Source: Lysinibacillus sp. JNUCC-52 (GTDB taxonomy: Bacteria; Bacillota; Bacilli; Bacillales_A; Planococcaceae). Taken from it: a stretch of DNA of 64,000 bases. A program made the position numbers and the translations under genes. Below are positions 39,437 through 48,867 of this stretch, one piece after another. The stretch lies in NCBI RefSeq assembly GCF_015999545.1, contig NZ_CP065546.1, forward strand, positions 1,116,001-1,180,000, given 5' to 3'. Within the stretch, counting starts at the first letter, position 1. Each line of letters opens with the position of its first letter. Below the pieces are notes generated by a model. That model searched no databases. It had not been told where the DNA came from and saw nothing but the letters and a program-made list of their open reading frames with translations.

Positions 39437-39480
39437 ACAAAAATAACAGGACTTTTCGCATAAAAACGAATAGCCCTGCC
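39437..39480 (-). terminator. terminator after spoIVA
   Basis: CAGGGCT pairs with AAGTCCTG (G-U allowed) around an A/T loop, then TTATTTTTG on the minus strand. Confidence 0.65.
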
Positions 39481-39513
39481 CTATTTTTTTGCTCTGTAAT
39501 TTCCATTTTATCT

Positions 39514-40992
39514 CTATAAAATAAAAGTAACCAATCCTCTATCGCCTTCATTCACCATACGCTCAATAGTTTGGCGCATACGTTTTTTAGCTGTAGTTGG
39601 CACTGCATTCATTTTGTAGCGGATTCCTTCTTTTAAGACCTCATGCAACGGAGTGCCAAAAAGTTGTGTTTGCCAAAGTGCATCACGATCATGTAAATAC
39701 GCATGATTTAAATCTTTCAGCAGTTGCTGACTGTGGAATTCAGAGCCAATAAGTGGCGCAAATTCTGATTCCATATCAACTCGAATAATATGATAGGACG
39801 GTGCTGTTGCCTTCATACGAACACCATAGAAATTATTTTGCTTAATAAGTTCTGGAGCAGTTGGTTCAAACTCTTGCATCATCGGCAATGTCACACCATA
39901 ACCACTTGAATCCGCTTCAGTTATTGCATCTTTAAAGCGTTTTTGTGCTTCTTTTGCTTCAGCAGCCTCTTTAATAAATAGCAACCAATCACGCTTGGTT
40001 TCAATCGGCTCATCTAACCATTCATTACAAACTGCCTTATACAATTCTCCTTGTAAAGACACACGAATAACCGCCGTACCGATTCCTGAATCTACATGAA
40101 TCACTTCACTTTGATCAATAAAATCAATCTCTTTAAAGGCATCAGATGCTTGTTGTACATCTCTAATTTTCATGACAGATGAAAGTACTTCTTCCATCGA
40201 ATCAATTAATGCTACGTTTAATGGGTGTGTCGCATCAAGGACATCAAGCCAATCTGGTTTCTCAACTTCAATCGTCCGAATTGGAAACTCAAATAACGCC
40301 TCTTGCAAAATATATTGAATATCTGACGCACGCATTTGATCGATGGAAATCGCAATTACAGGAACGTTATAACGTTCAAATAGCTCATTACGAAGCTGTA
40401 CAGTTTCTTCTCGCGCTGGCATTTGACAATTTAACACGATAACAAACGGTTTTCCAATTTCCTTTAACTGTGCAACAATTTCTTCTTCTGCTTTTTCAGC
40501 TGCCCGACGACTAATACCATTAACTGTTCCATCAGTTGTCACAACAATACCAATATTCGCATGATCTCGAATGACTTTATCCGTACCTATTTTCGCCGCT
40601 TCTTGGAAAGGAATTGGCTCCGTATGCCAAGGTGTATGCACATATTTCGGCCCATTCTCATCCTCATAGCCCTTTGTACCTTCAATGACGTAACCGACGC
40701 AATCAGCTAAACGAATTTGGAATGTCATTTCATCTTCACCGACCGCAATACGTGTGGCTTGAGCAGGCACAAACTTCGGCTCAGCAGTCATGATTACTGA
40801 GCCTGGCGAGCTTTGTGGCAGCTCGTCCTGTGCTCGCATTCTTTCTGTTTCATCCACAATATTCGGTAACACTACAGCTTCCATTACTTTTTTTACAAAT
40901 GTTGATTTCCCTACACGAACTGGACCTACAACACCAATATAAACATCGCCATTTGTGCGCTCTGCAATTTCTTTAAATACTGCTTCACTCAA
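39514..40992 (-). CDS. spoIVA: stage IV sporulation protein A, spore coat ATPase
   Basis: 492 residues, identical in length to B. subtilis SpoIVA. Walker A GPVRVGKST (about 23-31) and an MTAEPKFVPAQA stretch typical of the TRAFAC-related N-terminal ATPase. It polymerises on the forespore membrane as coat base. The start is TTG (TTG AGT GAA GCA), 8 bases after AAAGGAGG. A good sigma-E promoter lies 31-59 bp upstream. Confidence 0.96.
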   Translation of the reverse strand: MSEAVFKEIAERTNGDVYIGVVGPVRVGKSTFVKKVMEAVVLPNIVDETERMRAQDELPQSSPGSVIMTAEPKFVPAQATRIAVGEDEMTFQIRLADCVGYVIEGTKGYEDENGPKYVHTPWHTEPIPFQEAAKIGTDKVIRDHANIGIVVTTDGTVNGISRRAAEKAEEEIVAQLKEIGKPFVIVLNCQMPAREETVQLRNELFERYNVPVIAISIDQMRASDIQYILQEALFEFPIRTIEVEKPDWLDVLDATHPLNVALIDSMEEVLSSVMKIRDVQQASDAFKEIDFIDQSEVIHVDSGIGTAVIRVSLQGELYKAVCNEWLDEPIETKRDWLLFIKEAAEAKEAQKRFKDAITEADSSGYGVTLPMMQEFEPTAPELIKQNNFYGVRMKATAPSYHIIRVDMESEFAPLIGSEFHSQQLLKDLNHAYLHDRDALWQTQLFGTPLHEVLKEGIRYKMNAVPTTAKKRMRQTIERMVNEGDRGLVTFIL

Positions 40993-41022
40993 GGTTTCTG
41001 CCTCCTTTATCTACGCTTTTTC

Positions 41023-41051
41023 ACTATATGCATAAGCAAAGATAAATATGA
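41023..41051 (-). promoter_or_regulatory. sigma-E type promoter of spoIVA
   Basis: Minus strand: TCATATT (-35), 14-bp spacer, CATATAGT (-10), matching the mother-cell sigma-E consensus. Position and known sigma-E control of spoIVA agree. Confidence 0.8.
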
Positions 41052-41085
41052 AAAGCTCCTTGATAGCAAAGTGCACACAATTTTT

Positions 41086-41760
41086 ATTTCCGCGGGGTTA
41101 GCATTCCGCGGAATGGGCTGTGAATTCCATGGGGTGAGGCTTTGATTCCGCAGTGCGAAGCATTGATTCCGCGATTCGGAGCTTGAATTCCGCGGTACGG
41201 AGCAATAATTCCGCGGGTGAAGCTTGAATTCCGCTATGCGAAGCCTTAATTCCGCGTTTTGGAGCTTGAATTCCGCGGGGTGAGGTGTAATTCCGCGGAG
41301 TGAGGCCTTGATTCCGCGGTTCGGAGCTTGAATTCCGCGATGCGGTGCCTTAATTCCGTGGGGGGAGGCTGGAATTCCGCGATTGTGGCCTTAATTCAGC
41401 AGAATGAGGCATTAATTCCGCGGGGTGAAGCTTGAATTCCGCGGTACGGAGCAATAATTCCGCGGGGTAAGGCTTGAATTCCGCGGTACGATACCTTAAT
41501 TCCGTGATGCGAAGTAATAATTCCGCGGACAAACCTTTATCCCGCGATACGGAGCCTTAATCCCGCTATGCGTAGCAATAATTCCGCGGTTCTGAGCCTT
41601 AATTCCGCGGTGCGAAGTAATAATTCCGCGGACAAACCTTTATACCGCGATACGGAGCCTTAATCCCGCTATGCGAAGCAATAATTCCGCGGACAAACCT
41701 TTATCCCGCGATGCCGCGCCTCAATCCCGCGATACGAGGCCTTAATCCCGCTATGCGTAG
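41086..41760. repeat. minisatellite: about 33 units of 21 bp with ATTCCGCG core
   Basis: Nearly every unit starts ATTCCGCG (late ones ATCCCGCG) and ends in TTGA, CCTTA or CAATA; unit length is 21 bp with rare 19- or 20-bp units. Central bases vary (GTGCGGAGC type). A higher-order block starting ATTCCGCGGACAAACCTTT recurs at about 41520, 41625 and 41687. The array sits between the spoIVA promoter and the yphF terminator. Confidence 0.92.
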
Positions 41761-41839
41761 GTTCTTCGTGCGCAGCCGCACACCTCACTGTCGCATCAAC
41801 AGTGCATCCCTTCAAGTATTGCTGGCATGAGAATTGTTT

Positions 41840-41855
41840 GTGTGCCAGGCACTAA
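41840..41855 (+). repeat. short dispersed repeat GTGTGCCAGGCACT
   Basis: Contains GTGCCAGGCAC-like palindromic word related to those at 5110-5134 and 45985-46005. Confidence 0.5.
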
Positions 41856-41864
41856 AAGGGAGCT

Positions 41865-41907
41865 AAAAAAAACCTCAATCATTAGATGTTCACCTAATGA
41901 TTGAGGT
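41865..41907 (-). terminator. terminator after yphF
   Basis: Arms CCTCAATCATTAG and CTAATGATTGAGG, then TTTTTTTT on the minus strand. Confidence 0.88.
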
Positions 41908-41916
41908 AGAAAAAAT

Positions 41917-42705
41917 TTAATTTGATTCGGTAGCTTTATTTTCGTTTTCTTGAGCCGCTTCAGCTTCTTCCCTCGCCTTTTTTGCATCTGCTTTATAGGC
42001 GTCCATCATATAAGTGGGCTCGCCATTTTCATCTACAGTGTATGGCACTGAATAGGCTGGAACTACGGGATATTTATCGACAAGTAATTGACGAATATCC
42101 TCGCCTGGCTTTACATCTGGCTTGTCCTCTTTTAATAGCTGACCTAAATCGATTGAATAATCCACATGCATTTCGCCATCGCCTGTCATAAATATCGGTA
42201 ATTCTGCACCTGAATATGGACTTTTGACAGTCACTTCTGATTTATAGCCTAATTTTTCAAAGTTAATTTGGTAGACATTATCAGCAATTGCACCCTTTGT
42301 CGGAATATACTGTGTGCCCAATTTGCGAATATTAATTTCTCGCATACGCTCTGCAGAGTTTAAATCTACTAATTTTACTTCTGCACTGTTTTCCGGATCC
42401 CAAATAATATATTGATAAATACCGCCTTTTTCATATGCATTTCCGGGAATTTGCGCAATATATTTTGGCATAAGTTTTTCAAAATCAATTAAATATTTTA
42501 TATAGATATCCGTATCCAATTCGCTGTTTTTAATTGGTACTAGTCCACCTGTTGCTTCACGATATTCATTAACAGCCCGTTGTACAGATGCTAGTTGATC
42601 GACATCTGGCACTTGGTTTGCGGCCTTTTCCTCCTCAGGATATGCGCAACCACCTAGCAAAACGGCTATTGCCACTGTTAAAAGAAAAGCATTTAGTTTT
42701 TTCAT
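41917..42705 (-). CDS. yphF: lipoprotein YphF-like
   Basis: 262 residues from ATG 42705, after AAGGAGGG. Signal peptide with lipobox LLGGC near residue 20, so a membrane-anchored lipoprotein. The rest is acidic and soluble with a C-terminal K/E-rich helix (KADAKKAREEAEAA). Matches YphF by position between spoIVA and yphE/gpsA. Function unknown; possibly sporulation-linked by context. Confidence 0.82.
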   Translation of the reverse strand: MKKLNAFLLTVAIAVLLGGCAYPEEEKAANQVPDVDQLASVQRAVNEYREATGGLVPIKNSELDTDIYIKYLIDFEKLMPKYIAQIPGNAYEKGGIYQYIIWDPENSAEVKLVDLNSAERMREINIRKLGTQYIPTKGAIADNVYQINFEKLGYKSEVTVKSPYSGAELPIFMTGDGEMHVDYSIDLGQLLKEDKPDVKPGEDIRQLLVDKYPVVPAYSVPYTVDENGEPTYMMDAYKADAKKAREEAEAAQENENKATESN

Positions 42706-42724
42706 TTCACGTTTTCCCTCCTTT

Positions 42725-42934
42725 TTATGGCCATGTGGCAACGATCAGTACCATTAAAAATGTTCCAAGTCCAAACAGTATGTATGCTAATAAATTTACG
42801 ATTGTACGTAGAAAACCATTTGAAATTTTATTGCGACCTAGATAAATTAAACCAACTGAAATAATCATAAAGCCGATACAATAAAAAGACACCCACATGA
42901 CATCCAGTGCGGGCATATGTGCTAACGGACCCAT
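42725..42934 (-). CDS. yphE: DUF2768 small membrane protein (YphE)
   Basis: 69 residues with two hydrophobic helices (14-33 and 47-66) separated by GRNKISNGFLRTIVN. Size and location upstream of yphF match YphE/DUF2768 of spore formers. No catalytic motif. Start ATG at 42934; the RBS AAAGGTGG lies just upstream. Confidence 0.83.
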   Translation of the reverse strand: MGPLAHMPALDVMWVSFYCIGFMIISVGLIYLGRNKISNGFLRTIVNLLAYILFGLGTFLMVLIVATWP

Positions 42935-43346
42935 TTACGTCTACCACCTTTCTTCAATGACACGAGACAATCAACGTTAATTATACTATGGGCTTCCTTA
43001 AAAAAGAAGGCGCTTTCCCAAAAGGAAAAATGGAGTGCTTCAAGGTGCTTCCAATAATATTTTTTTGATATACGAAAAAAATAAACATTGCAAGATTATA
43101 CAAATTAAGGTGACTGCTACTATATATAACGCTCCGTGGAAATCATATCATATTTTTACTATAGATAGGGAAATCCATTAGTATAAAAATAACTTTTTAT
43201 GCATAAAAAGCGTTGTCATCACCTATTACTTTCCAATTTGTTCAAAAAAGAGACACTTCAGATCGTTCTGAAGTGTCTCTTTTGTGTCCATTTCATGACA
43301 AGTTATATAAAATTTCTATTGCTAGCTACTATACTAACATAAGTAA
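42935..43346. other. 412-bp intergenic region between yphE and gpsA
   Basis: AT-rich, no gene supported. The gpsA terminator is at 43244-43284. The yphE promoter should lie toward 42950-43150, where no consensus promoter was recognised with confidence. Confidence 0.6.
43244..43284. terminator. terminator after gpsA
   Basis: Perfect 14-bp stem AAGAGACACTTCAG/CTGAAGTGTCTCTT with a 6-nt loop, T-rich on both sides. Confidence 0.88.
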
Positions 43347-44363
43347 TTAGTTCATCAGCTCATCGATTTCACGTTTTTTCACACGCATCATTAATGCGTC
43401 TACTGCTACTTTTGGCTCGACATCATTAAACAATACGCCATAAAGTTCCGTTGAAATTGGCATAGCAACATCATATTTTTCAGCCAGTTGATAAGCTGCC
43501 TTTGTTGTCCGTACACCTTCTACAACCATACCCATTTGATCGAGTACTTCTTGTAGCTTCATGCCTTTCCCTAACATATTTCCTGCACGCCAATTTCGTG
43601 AATGCACACTTGTACACGTTACGATTAAATCACCCATACCTGTCAGCCCTGAGAACGTAAATGGATTTCCACCCATTTTGACACCGAGACGGGTAATTTC
43701 AGCAAGCCCACGAGTAATCAGTGCTGCCTTCGCATTATCACCATAATTTAAGCCATCTGTTATGCCAGCAGCTAACGCTATAACGTTTTTCAATGCACCA
43801 CCCATTTCCACGCCGATAACATCCTCATTCGTATATACGCGGAAAAACTGATTCATAAACAAGTCCTGTACCTTCTCAGCTGCCTCAATATTGGCACAGG
43901 CTGCTGTAATCGTCGTTGGGGAATGCAATACTACTTCCTCTGCATGACTTGGCCCTGAGAGCACTACAATGTCTTCTACAAATTCAGCCGGCAAGCTTTC
44001 AGCTAAAATTTCAGATATACGTTTTAATGAATCTGGCTCAATTCCCTTTGAAACATGGACAAATAATACTTTTTTGTCTAAAGTAGCAGTCATCTTTTCA
44101 CACGTTTCTCGTATAGCCTTCGTTGGCACTGCTACAACAATCGTATTGGAATGTGCTACAGCCTTTGCAATATCATCAGTGGCATGTAAATTCGTTGGTA
44201 GCACCGTTTCTGGTAAATACTTTTTATTTGTATGATGTGTATTAATTTCTTCTGCCTGATCAGCTCTATGCGTCCACACAAGCGTATCATGTCCATTTTC
44301 AGCAAGTACCATCGCAAGTGCTGATCCCCAAGAGCCTGCTCCTAGTACACAAACTCGTTCCAT
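43347..44363 (-). CDS. gpsA: NAD(P)-dependent glycerol-3-phosphate dehydrogenase
   Basis: 338 residues. GAGSWGSALAMVLAENGH (7-24) binds NAD(P); GPSHAEEV and GGALKNVIALAAGI with the catalytic lysine, and KAALITRGLAEI follow. It makes sn-glycerol-3-phosphate for phospholipids, the acceptor used by PlsY-type enzymes. Directly downstream of der. Confidence 0.96.
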   Translation of the reverse strand: MERVCVLGAGSWGSALAMVLAENGHDTLVWTHRADQAEEINTHHTNKKYLPETVLPTNLHATDDIAKAVAHSNTIVVAVPTKAIRETCEKMTATLDKKVLFVHVSKGIEPDSLKRISEILAESLPAEFVEDIVVLSGPSHAEEVVLHSPTTITAACANIEAAEKVQDLFMNQFFRVYTNEDVIGVEMGGALKNVIALAAGITDGLNYGDNAKAALITRGLAEITRLGVKMGGNPFTFSGLTGMGDLIVTCTSVHSRNWRAGNMLGKGMKLQEVLDQMGMVVEGVRTTKAAYQLAEKYDVAMPISTELYGVLFNDVEPKVAVDALMMRVKKREIDELMN

Positions 44364-44445
44364 ATCATATTCCCCCTTTTATTCCCTTTAGGTAAAACTT
44401 CATCGGCAAATGCTTGTCTAAAATGCGATTTAGCCTAGCCCTTTG

Positions 44446-44484
44446 AAAAAAGACGCCACCCAACAATAATAGTCGGGTTGGCGT
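44446..44484 (-). terminator. terminator after der
   Basis: ACGCCAACCC pairs with GGGTGGCGT with one bulge, then CTTTTTTC on the minus strand. Confidence 0.8.
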
Positions 44485-44506
44485 ACTAAATGAGTTATAT
44501 TTTAGA

Positions 44507-45817
44507 TTATGCACGCGCACGTGTAATTAAACGAATTGGCGTACCTTCAAAATCAAATGTTTCACGAATTCTATTTTCTAAAAATCGCTCATAAGAGAAG
44601 TGCATTAATTCCGTTTCATTTACAAATACCACAAACGTCGGTGGTTGAATCGCCACTTGTGTTGCATAGTAAATACGTAAGCGACGACCTTTATCAGTTG
44701 GCGCTGGATTACGTGCAACCGAATCTTCAATCACTTCATTTAGAATTGATGATTGTATACGCATCGCGTGATTTTCACTTACGCGTTGTACAATCGGTAA
44801 AATTTGATGAACTCGTTGTTTTGTATTTGCTGATACAAAAATAATCGGTGCATAGTCTAAGAATAAAAAGTGCTCACGGATTTGCTGTGTAAACACATTC
44901 ATTGTTTTGTCATCTTTTTCAATTGCATCCCATTTATTTACTACAATAATAATTGCTTTTCCAGCCTCATGTGCATAGCCCGCAATTTTTTTATCTTGTT
45001 CTTGAATGCCTTCTTCCGCATTTAGAACAACTAAAACAACGTCGGAACGTTCAATAGCACGTAGCGCACGTAAAACGGAGTATTTCTCTGTCGTTTCGTA
45101 CACTTTCCCTTTTTTACGCATTCCGGCAGTATCGATGATTACATATTCGTTCCCATCGTATTCGTAAGGCGTATCAATAGCATCTCGCGTTGTACCCGCA
45201 ATGTTACTTACTATGACACGATCTTGACCTAGGAACGCATTCACTAATGATGATTTCCCGACATTTGGGCGACCAATTAAAGAGAATTTAATAACGTCAT
45301 CTCCATATTGATTTTCATCTTCTTGTGGGAAGTGCTTAGCACACTCATCTAATAAATCCCCTAAGCCCAATCCGTGGGAACCAGAAATTGGCCAAGGTTC
45401 ACCAAATCCAAGTGCATAGAAATCATAAATCATTTCACGCATATCTGGATTATCAATTTTATTAACTGCTAAAACGACTGGCTTTTTTGTTTTGTATAAA
45501 ATTTTTGCAACTTGCTCATCTGCGGCTGTTACACCTTCACGACCATTCGTCATAAAAATAATAACGTCTGCTTCTTCAATAGCAATCTCCGCTTGTTGAC
45601 GAATTTGTTCTAAAAACGGCTCGTCTCCAATTTCGATACCACCTGTATCAATAATATTAAAATCATGTGTTAACCACTCTGCCGAACTATAAATACGGTC
45701 ACGTGTTACTCCCGGAATATCTTCTACAATCGAGACACGTTCTCCAACGATGCGATTAAAAATCGTCGACTTACCTACGTTCGGACGACCTACGATGGCT
45801 ACTACTGGTTTCGTCAT
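44507..45817 (-). CDS. der: ribosome-associated GTPase Der (EngA)
   Basis: 436 residues with two tandem GTPase domains: GRPNVGKST (10-18) and GRPNVGKSS (about 183-191), each with DTGG or DTAG and NKxD motifs, then a KH-like C-terminal domain. Essential for 50S subunit maturation. No fusion or truncation. Confidence 0.97.
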   Translation of the reverse strand: MTKPVVAIVGRPNVGKSTIFNRIVGERVSIVEDIPGVTRDRIYSSAEWLTHDFNIIDTGGIEIGDEPFLEQIRQQAEIAIEEADVIIFMTNGREGVTAADEQVAKILYKTKKPVVLAVNKIDNPDMREMIYDFYALGFGEPWPISGSHGLGLGDLLDECAKHFPQEDENQYGDDVIKFSLIGRPNVGKSSLVNAFLGQDRVIVSNIAGTTRDAIDTPYEYDGNEYVIIDTAGMRKKGKVYETTEKYSVLRALRAIERSDVVLVVLNAEEGIQEQDKKIAGYAHEAGKAIIIVVNKWDAIEKDDKTMNVFTQQIREHFLFLDYAPIIFVSANTKQRVHQILPIVQRVSENHAMRIQSSILNEVIEDSVARNPAPTDKGRRLRIYYATQVAIQPPTFVVFVNETELMHFSYERFLENRIRETFDFEGTPIRLITRARA

Positions 45818-46125
45818 CTGTACTTCATCCTTCCAACTTCTTGTCTTTCGCTATTATACACGAAAAATGCCATTATATCATAACATATCCATCATGGAGA
45901 GTACTTTTTAGCTTACTCTTTAACATTACCGTTTTTTTTCGTTCCAGACACACTCTTTTTAGCAGGTCACAAGACAAACGAAACGTTGAGGGTGTCAGGC
46001 ACTCAAACAATTCAAAAAACTCGAACATTAGTAAGCCTACCTGCAATAGACATCAACAGCAACAATTCAAAAATGACTGTAAACAAACTAAAACGAGGAT
46101 ACGATCGTATCCTCGTTGTTGATGA
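45818..46125. other. 308-bp intergenic region between the S1 homologue and der
   Basis: No gene supported. It holds the terminator at 46083-46117 and a short dispersed repeat GGTGTCAGGCACTC at about 45985-46005. The der promoter is expected near 45840-45900. Confidence 0.6.
46083..46117 (-). terminator. terminator after the S1-homologue gene
   Basis: A 26-nt perfect palindrome at 46092-46117 (arms AACGAGGATACGA/TCGTATCCTCGTT) followed by TTAGTTTGTTT on the minus strand. Confidence 0.8.
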
Positions 46126-47262
46126 TTATTTAAAGTTTTTCAGTTGGTCGCCAATTACATCACCGAGAGAGAAACCAGTGTTTTCTTCTGGTAATTCATA
46201 ATCGATTACTTCTTCAGCCTCTGGATTTTCTAATAAATCTTTAATACTTAATGCTAGGCGGCCTTCGTCAACGTTGACATCTAGCACCTTCACTTGTACC
46301 TCTTGCGCTTCTTTCAACGCTTCATGTGGCGTATTAATATGCTTATGCGCAATTTGTGAAATATGCACTAAGCCTTCCACACCAGGGAACACTTCTACAA
46401 AAGCACCAAATGATGTAAGGCGTTTTACTTTCCCTACAAGCACTGTGCCTTTCGCAGCACGCTCTTCAATATTCGACCACGGTCCAGGAACGGTATCCTT
46501 AATCGATAGCGAAATACGCTCATTCTCTGGGTCTACAGAAAGAACCTTCACTTTTACTTCTTGTCCTTCTGATAATACCTCACTGACATCACTCACATGC
46601 TCATGTGATACTTGTGAAATATGGACAAGTCCATCGATACCACCAAGATCGATAAATGCACCAAATGATGCTATACGCTGTACTTTACCATCTAATACGT
46701 CGCCAGCTTTGATTTGGTTAATTACATTTTTCTTCTGAGAAGCTTTCTCAGATTCTACTACAGCTCGATGTGATAAAATTAAGCGATTTTTTTCTTTATC
46801 AAGCTCGACAATTTTAAAGCTTAGTACTTTCCCTTTATAATCTTCAAAATCATCGACAAAATAATCTTCTACTAGGGATGCTGGAACGAACCCACGTACT
46901 CCTAAATCTACAACAAGACCACCTTTAACAATATCCTTTACTTCCGCTTCGAAAACTTCCCCAGCAGCATATTGTTGTTCTAGTGTATCCCATGCTTTTA
47001 AGGCATCGACTTTACGTTTTGATAATACATAGTTTTCCTCTTCAACCTTTGTAATCATCAATTCTAACTCATCCCCAACGGAGATAGCGTCAGACGCTTT
47101 TTCAATGTGTAAGCTCGATAATTCACTTATTGGTACGATACCGTCAAACGGTGCACCCGGAATTGAAACAGTTACTGCTTTTTCATCAACCTGCTCCGCA
47201 ATACCTTTGACGATATCACCTTCGTTAAACGTTTGTTCTGCATAGTTCATTTCTTCAGACAT
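46126..47262 (-). CDS. ypfD: 30S ribosomal protein S1 homologue (YpfD)
   Basis: 378 residues with four S1 RNA-binding domains beginning near residues 16, 101, 187 and 272 (for example GDIVKGIAEQV, GEVFEAEVKDIV, GDVLDGKVQRIASFGAFIDLGG, GTVLVGKVKRLTSFGAFVEVFPG). Firmicute S1 homologues have four rather than six domains and are dispensable in B. subtilis. It follows cmk as in Bacillus. Confidence 0.94.
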   Translation of the reverse strand: MSEEMNYAEQTFNEGDIVKGIAEQVDEKAVTVSIPGAPFDGIVPISELSSLHIEKASDAISVGDELELMITKVEEENYVLSKRKVDALKAWDTLEQQYAAGEVFEAEVKDIVKGGLVVDLGVRGFVPASLVEDYFVDDFEDYKGKVLSFKIVELDKEKNRLILSHRAVVESEKASQKKNVINQIKAGDVLDGKVQRIASFGAFIDLGGIDGLVHISQVSHEHVSDVSEVLSEGQEVKVKVLSVDPENERISLSIKDTVPGPWSNIEERAAKGTVLVGKVKRLTSFGAFVEVFPGVEGLVHISQIAHKHINTPHEALKEAQEVQVKVLDVNVDEGRLALSIKDLLENPEAEEVIDYELPEENTGFSLGDVIGDQLKNFK

Positions 47263-47364
47263 ATGTAACCCTCCTTCGCATCTTCCCTTACTATTTTATT
47301 CGATATTGAAGACAAAGACAAAAATAAATCCTTTAAATTCTAAAAATGTCTGAAATTTTAGGAT

Positions 47365-48039
47365 TTATACCATTTTTTCTTGTGCTAATTTTAAAATGGC
47401 TTGCGCTGCTGCATCAATTGATAGCTCCGTTGTGTCTAGATAAATAGCATCCGCTGCTTGAATCAGTGGTGAAGCTTCACGCTCACTATCCATTTTATCG
47501 CGTAAAGCAATATCTTCTTGGAGCTTTTCTAAAGAAGACGCAATCCCTCGTTTTTCATTGTCAATATAGCGGCGTCTTGCACGTTCCTCTACAGTAGCAG
47601 ACATAAAGATTTTCAGCTCTGCATTTTTTAACACATGTGTCGCAATATCACGTCCATCCATGACAACACCACCATTAGCGGCAAGTTTTTGCTGCTGCGC
47701 TACTAACAATTCACGCACTTTAGCATGTGCCGCTACTTGCGAAACAGATGATGTTACTTCATTGGAGCGAATTGCATCAGATACATTTTCGCCATCTAAA
47801 AAAACAAGTTGACCTTGAGGAGAAGGCTTTAATTCAATTGAGCTAGCTGCTAACATTTCTGCTAATTTTGCTTCATCATCTAAATGTATGTTTTGTTGCA
47901 TTGCTTTATACGTAACTGCTCGATACATTGCTCCCGTATCGATATACGTGAATCCTAGTGATTCTGCAACGATTTTGGCGATTGTGCTTTTTCCAGCACC
48001 TGCAGGACCGTCAATCGCAATTTGAATGTTTTTTTTCAT
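47365..48039 (-). CDS. cmk: cytidylate kinase
   Basis: 224 residues. P-loop GPAGAGKSTIAK (11-22), DTGAMYRA and DGRDIATHVLKNA are the nucleotide and CMP sites. It phosphorylates CMP and dCMP. Upstream of ypfD and downstream of the PilZ gene, which is ended by its own terminator. Confidence 0.97.
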   Translation of the reverse strand: MKKNIQIAIDGPAGAGKSTIAKIVAESLGFTYIDTGAMYRAVTYKAMQQNIHLDDEAKLAEMLAASSIELKPSPQGQLVFLDGENVSDAIRSNEVTSSVSQVAAHAKVRELLVAQQQKLAANGGVVMDGRDIATHVLKNAELKIFMSATVEERARRRYIDNEKRGIASSLEKLQEDIALRDKMDSEREASPLIQAADAIYLDTTELSIDAAAQAILKLAQEKMV

Positions 48040-48082
48040 TATGCTTCCCTACTTTCTTTCACACCATATTGTAACATACTAA

Positions 48083-48113
48083 TAAAAAAAAGCCCTCTAC
48101 GAGCAAGAGGGCT
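48083..48113 (-). terminator. terminator after the PilZ gene
   Basis: AGCCCTCT/AGAGGGCT hairpin with a 7-nt loop, then TTTTTTTT on the minus strand. Confidence 0.88.
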
Positions 48114-48122
48114 ACTGTCCAT

Positions 48123-48782
48123 TTAATCATCGAATGGGTTTATTTCTTTACGGCGATTTAATAGCTGTCGTTCAAAGCAAAAACGTACAATATGTTGTTG
48201 ATCAATATCATCCGTATCCGTTAATTGAATGGTAGCAATTGTCTTGTCATCTTTTTCAAATATTCGAACAACTGTTGCTTCTGTAACGACGTAATTCACA
48301 TCGCCATTGGCAAATGGCAAGACAATCGTTAGCTTAATGTCATCGCCATCTTGAAAGGCTATGTTGCCTTTTAAAATAAGTGCCAGTCCACCTGCACTAA
48401 TATCTGTTGTTACAAGCTGGTATTTATTATCTTTAAATTGCACTGCCACATCGACAGGTGTTTCCACACGAACGTATTCGCGGCGTTGAATTTTGATAAA
48501 CTCATCCTCTTGAGGACAGTGCAACATAATCATCGGTATATTACCAGCTTTGCGACCGATTACTTCTGTATTGAAGGCGTAAGATTGTTTATCTTCTGTT
48601 CGAAAGGTTGCCCTAAATTCAGAACCATCTATTAAAAAGGCTGTTTTTTTAGTTATTACATTTGTTGGATAATCAATATAAATTATATTGTCTCTTTGTT
48701 CAACTACTTTACAGCGGAATTTTTCAATACGTTCTGTATAAGTAGGTTCAAGTTGTAGTAGTGTACCAATTTTAATTTCCAT
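48123..48782 (-). CDS. motI: c-di-GMP-binding PilZ flagellar brake protein (YpfA/MotI-like)
   Basis: 219 residues from ATG 48782 (MEIKIGTLLQ), aligning with the YpfA start. An N-terminal YcgR-like beta domain (1-100), then a PilZ domain with the c-di-GMP motif RREYVR and DISAGGL (DxSxxG). In B. subtilis this protein binds MotA and slows flagella. Upstream of cmk as in Bacillus. Confidence 0.88.
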   Translation of the reverse strand: MEIKIGTLLQLEPTYTERIEKFRCKVVEQRDNIIYIDYPTNVITKKTAFLIDGSEFRATFRTEDKQSYAFNTEVIGRKAGNIPMIMLHCPQEDEFIKIQRREYVRVETPVDVAVQFKDNKYQLVTTDISAGGLALILKGNIAFQDGDDIKLTIVLPFANGDVNYVVTEATVVRIFEKDDKTIATIQLTDTDDIDQQHIVRFCFERQLLNRRKEINPFDD

Positions 48783-48867
48783 GAGCATCTCCCCGAACAA
48801 TATATATACCCCTATTATTGCATGGGATGTAAATTTTGGCTATATGAACTGGGAGCTTTTTCTAGAC

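Noticed and set aside
41350..41532. 60-residue minus-strand frame with AEL/AEF heptads
   Set aside because: Lies wholly inside the 21-bp minisatellite; the pattern is a by-product of the period.
41086..41760. CRISPR array
   Set aside because: Units are contiguous 21-bp repeats without unique spacers of 30-40 bp, and no cas genes are present.
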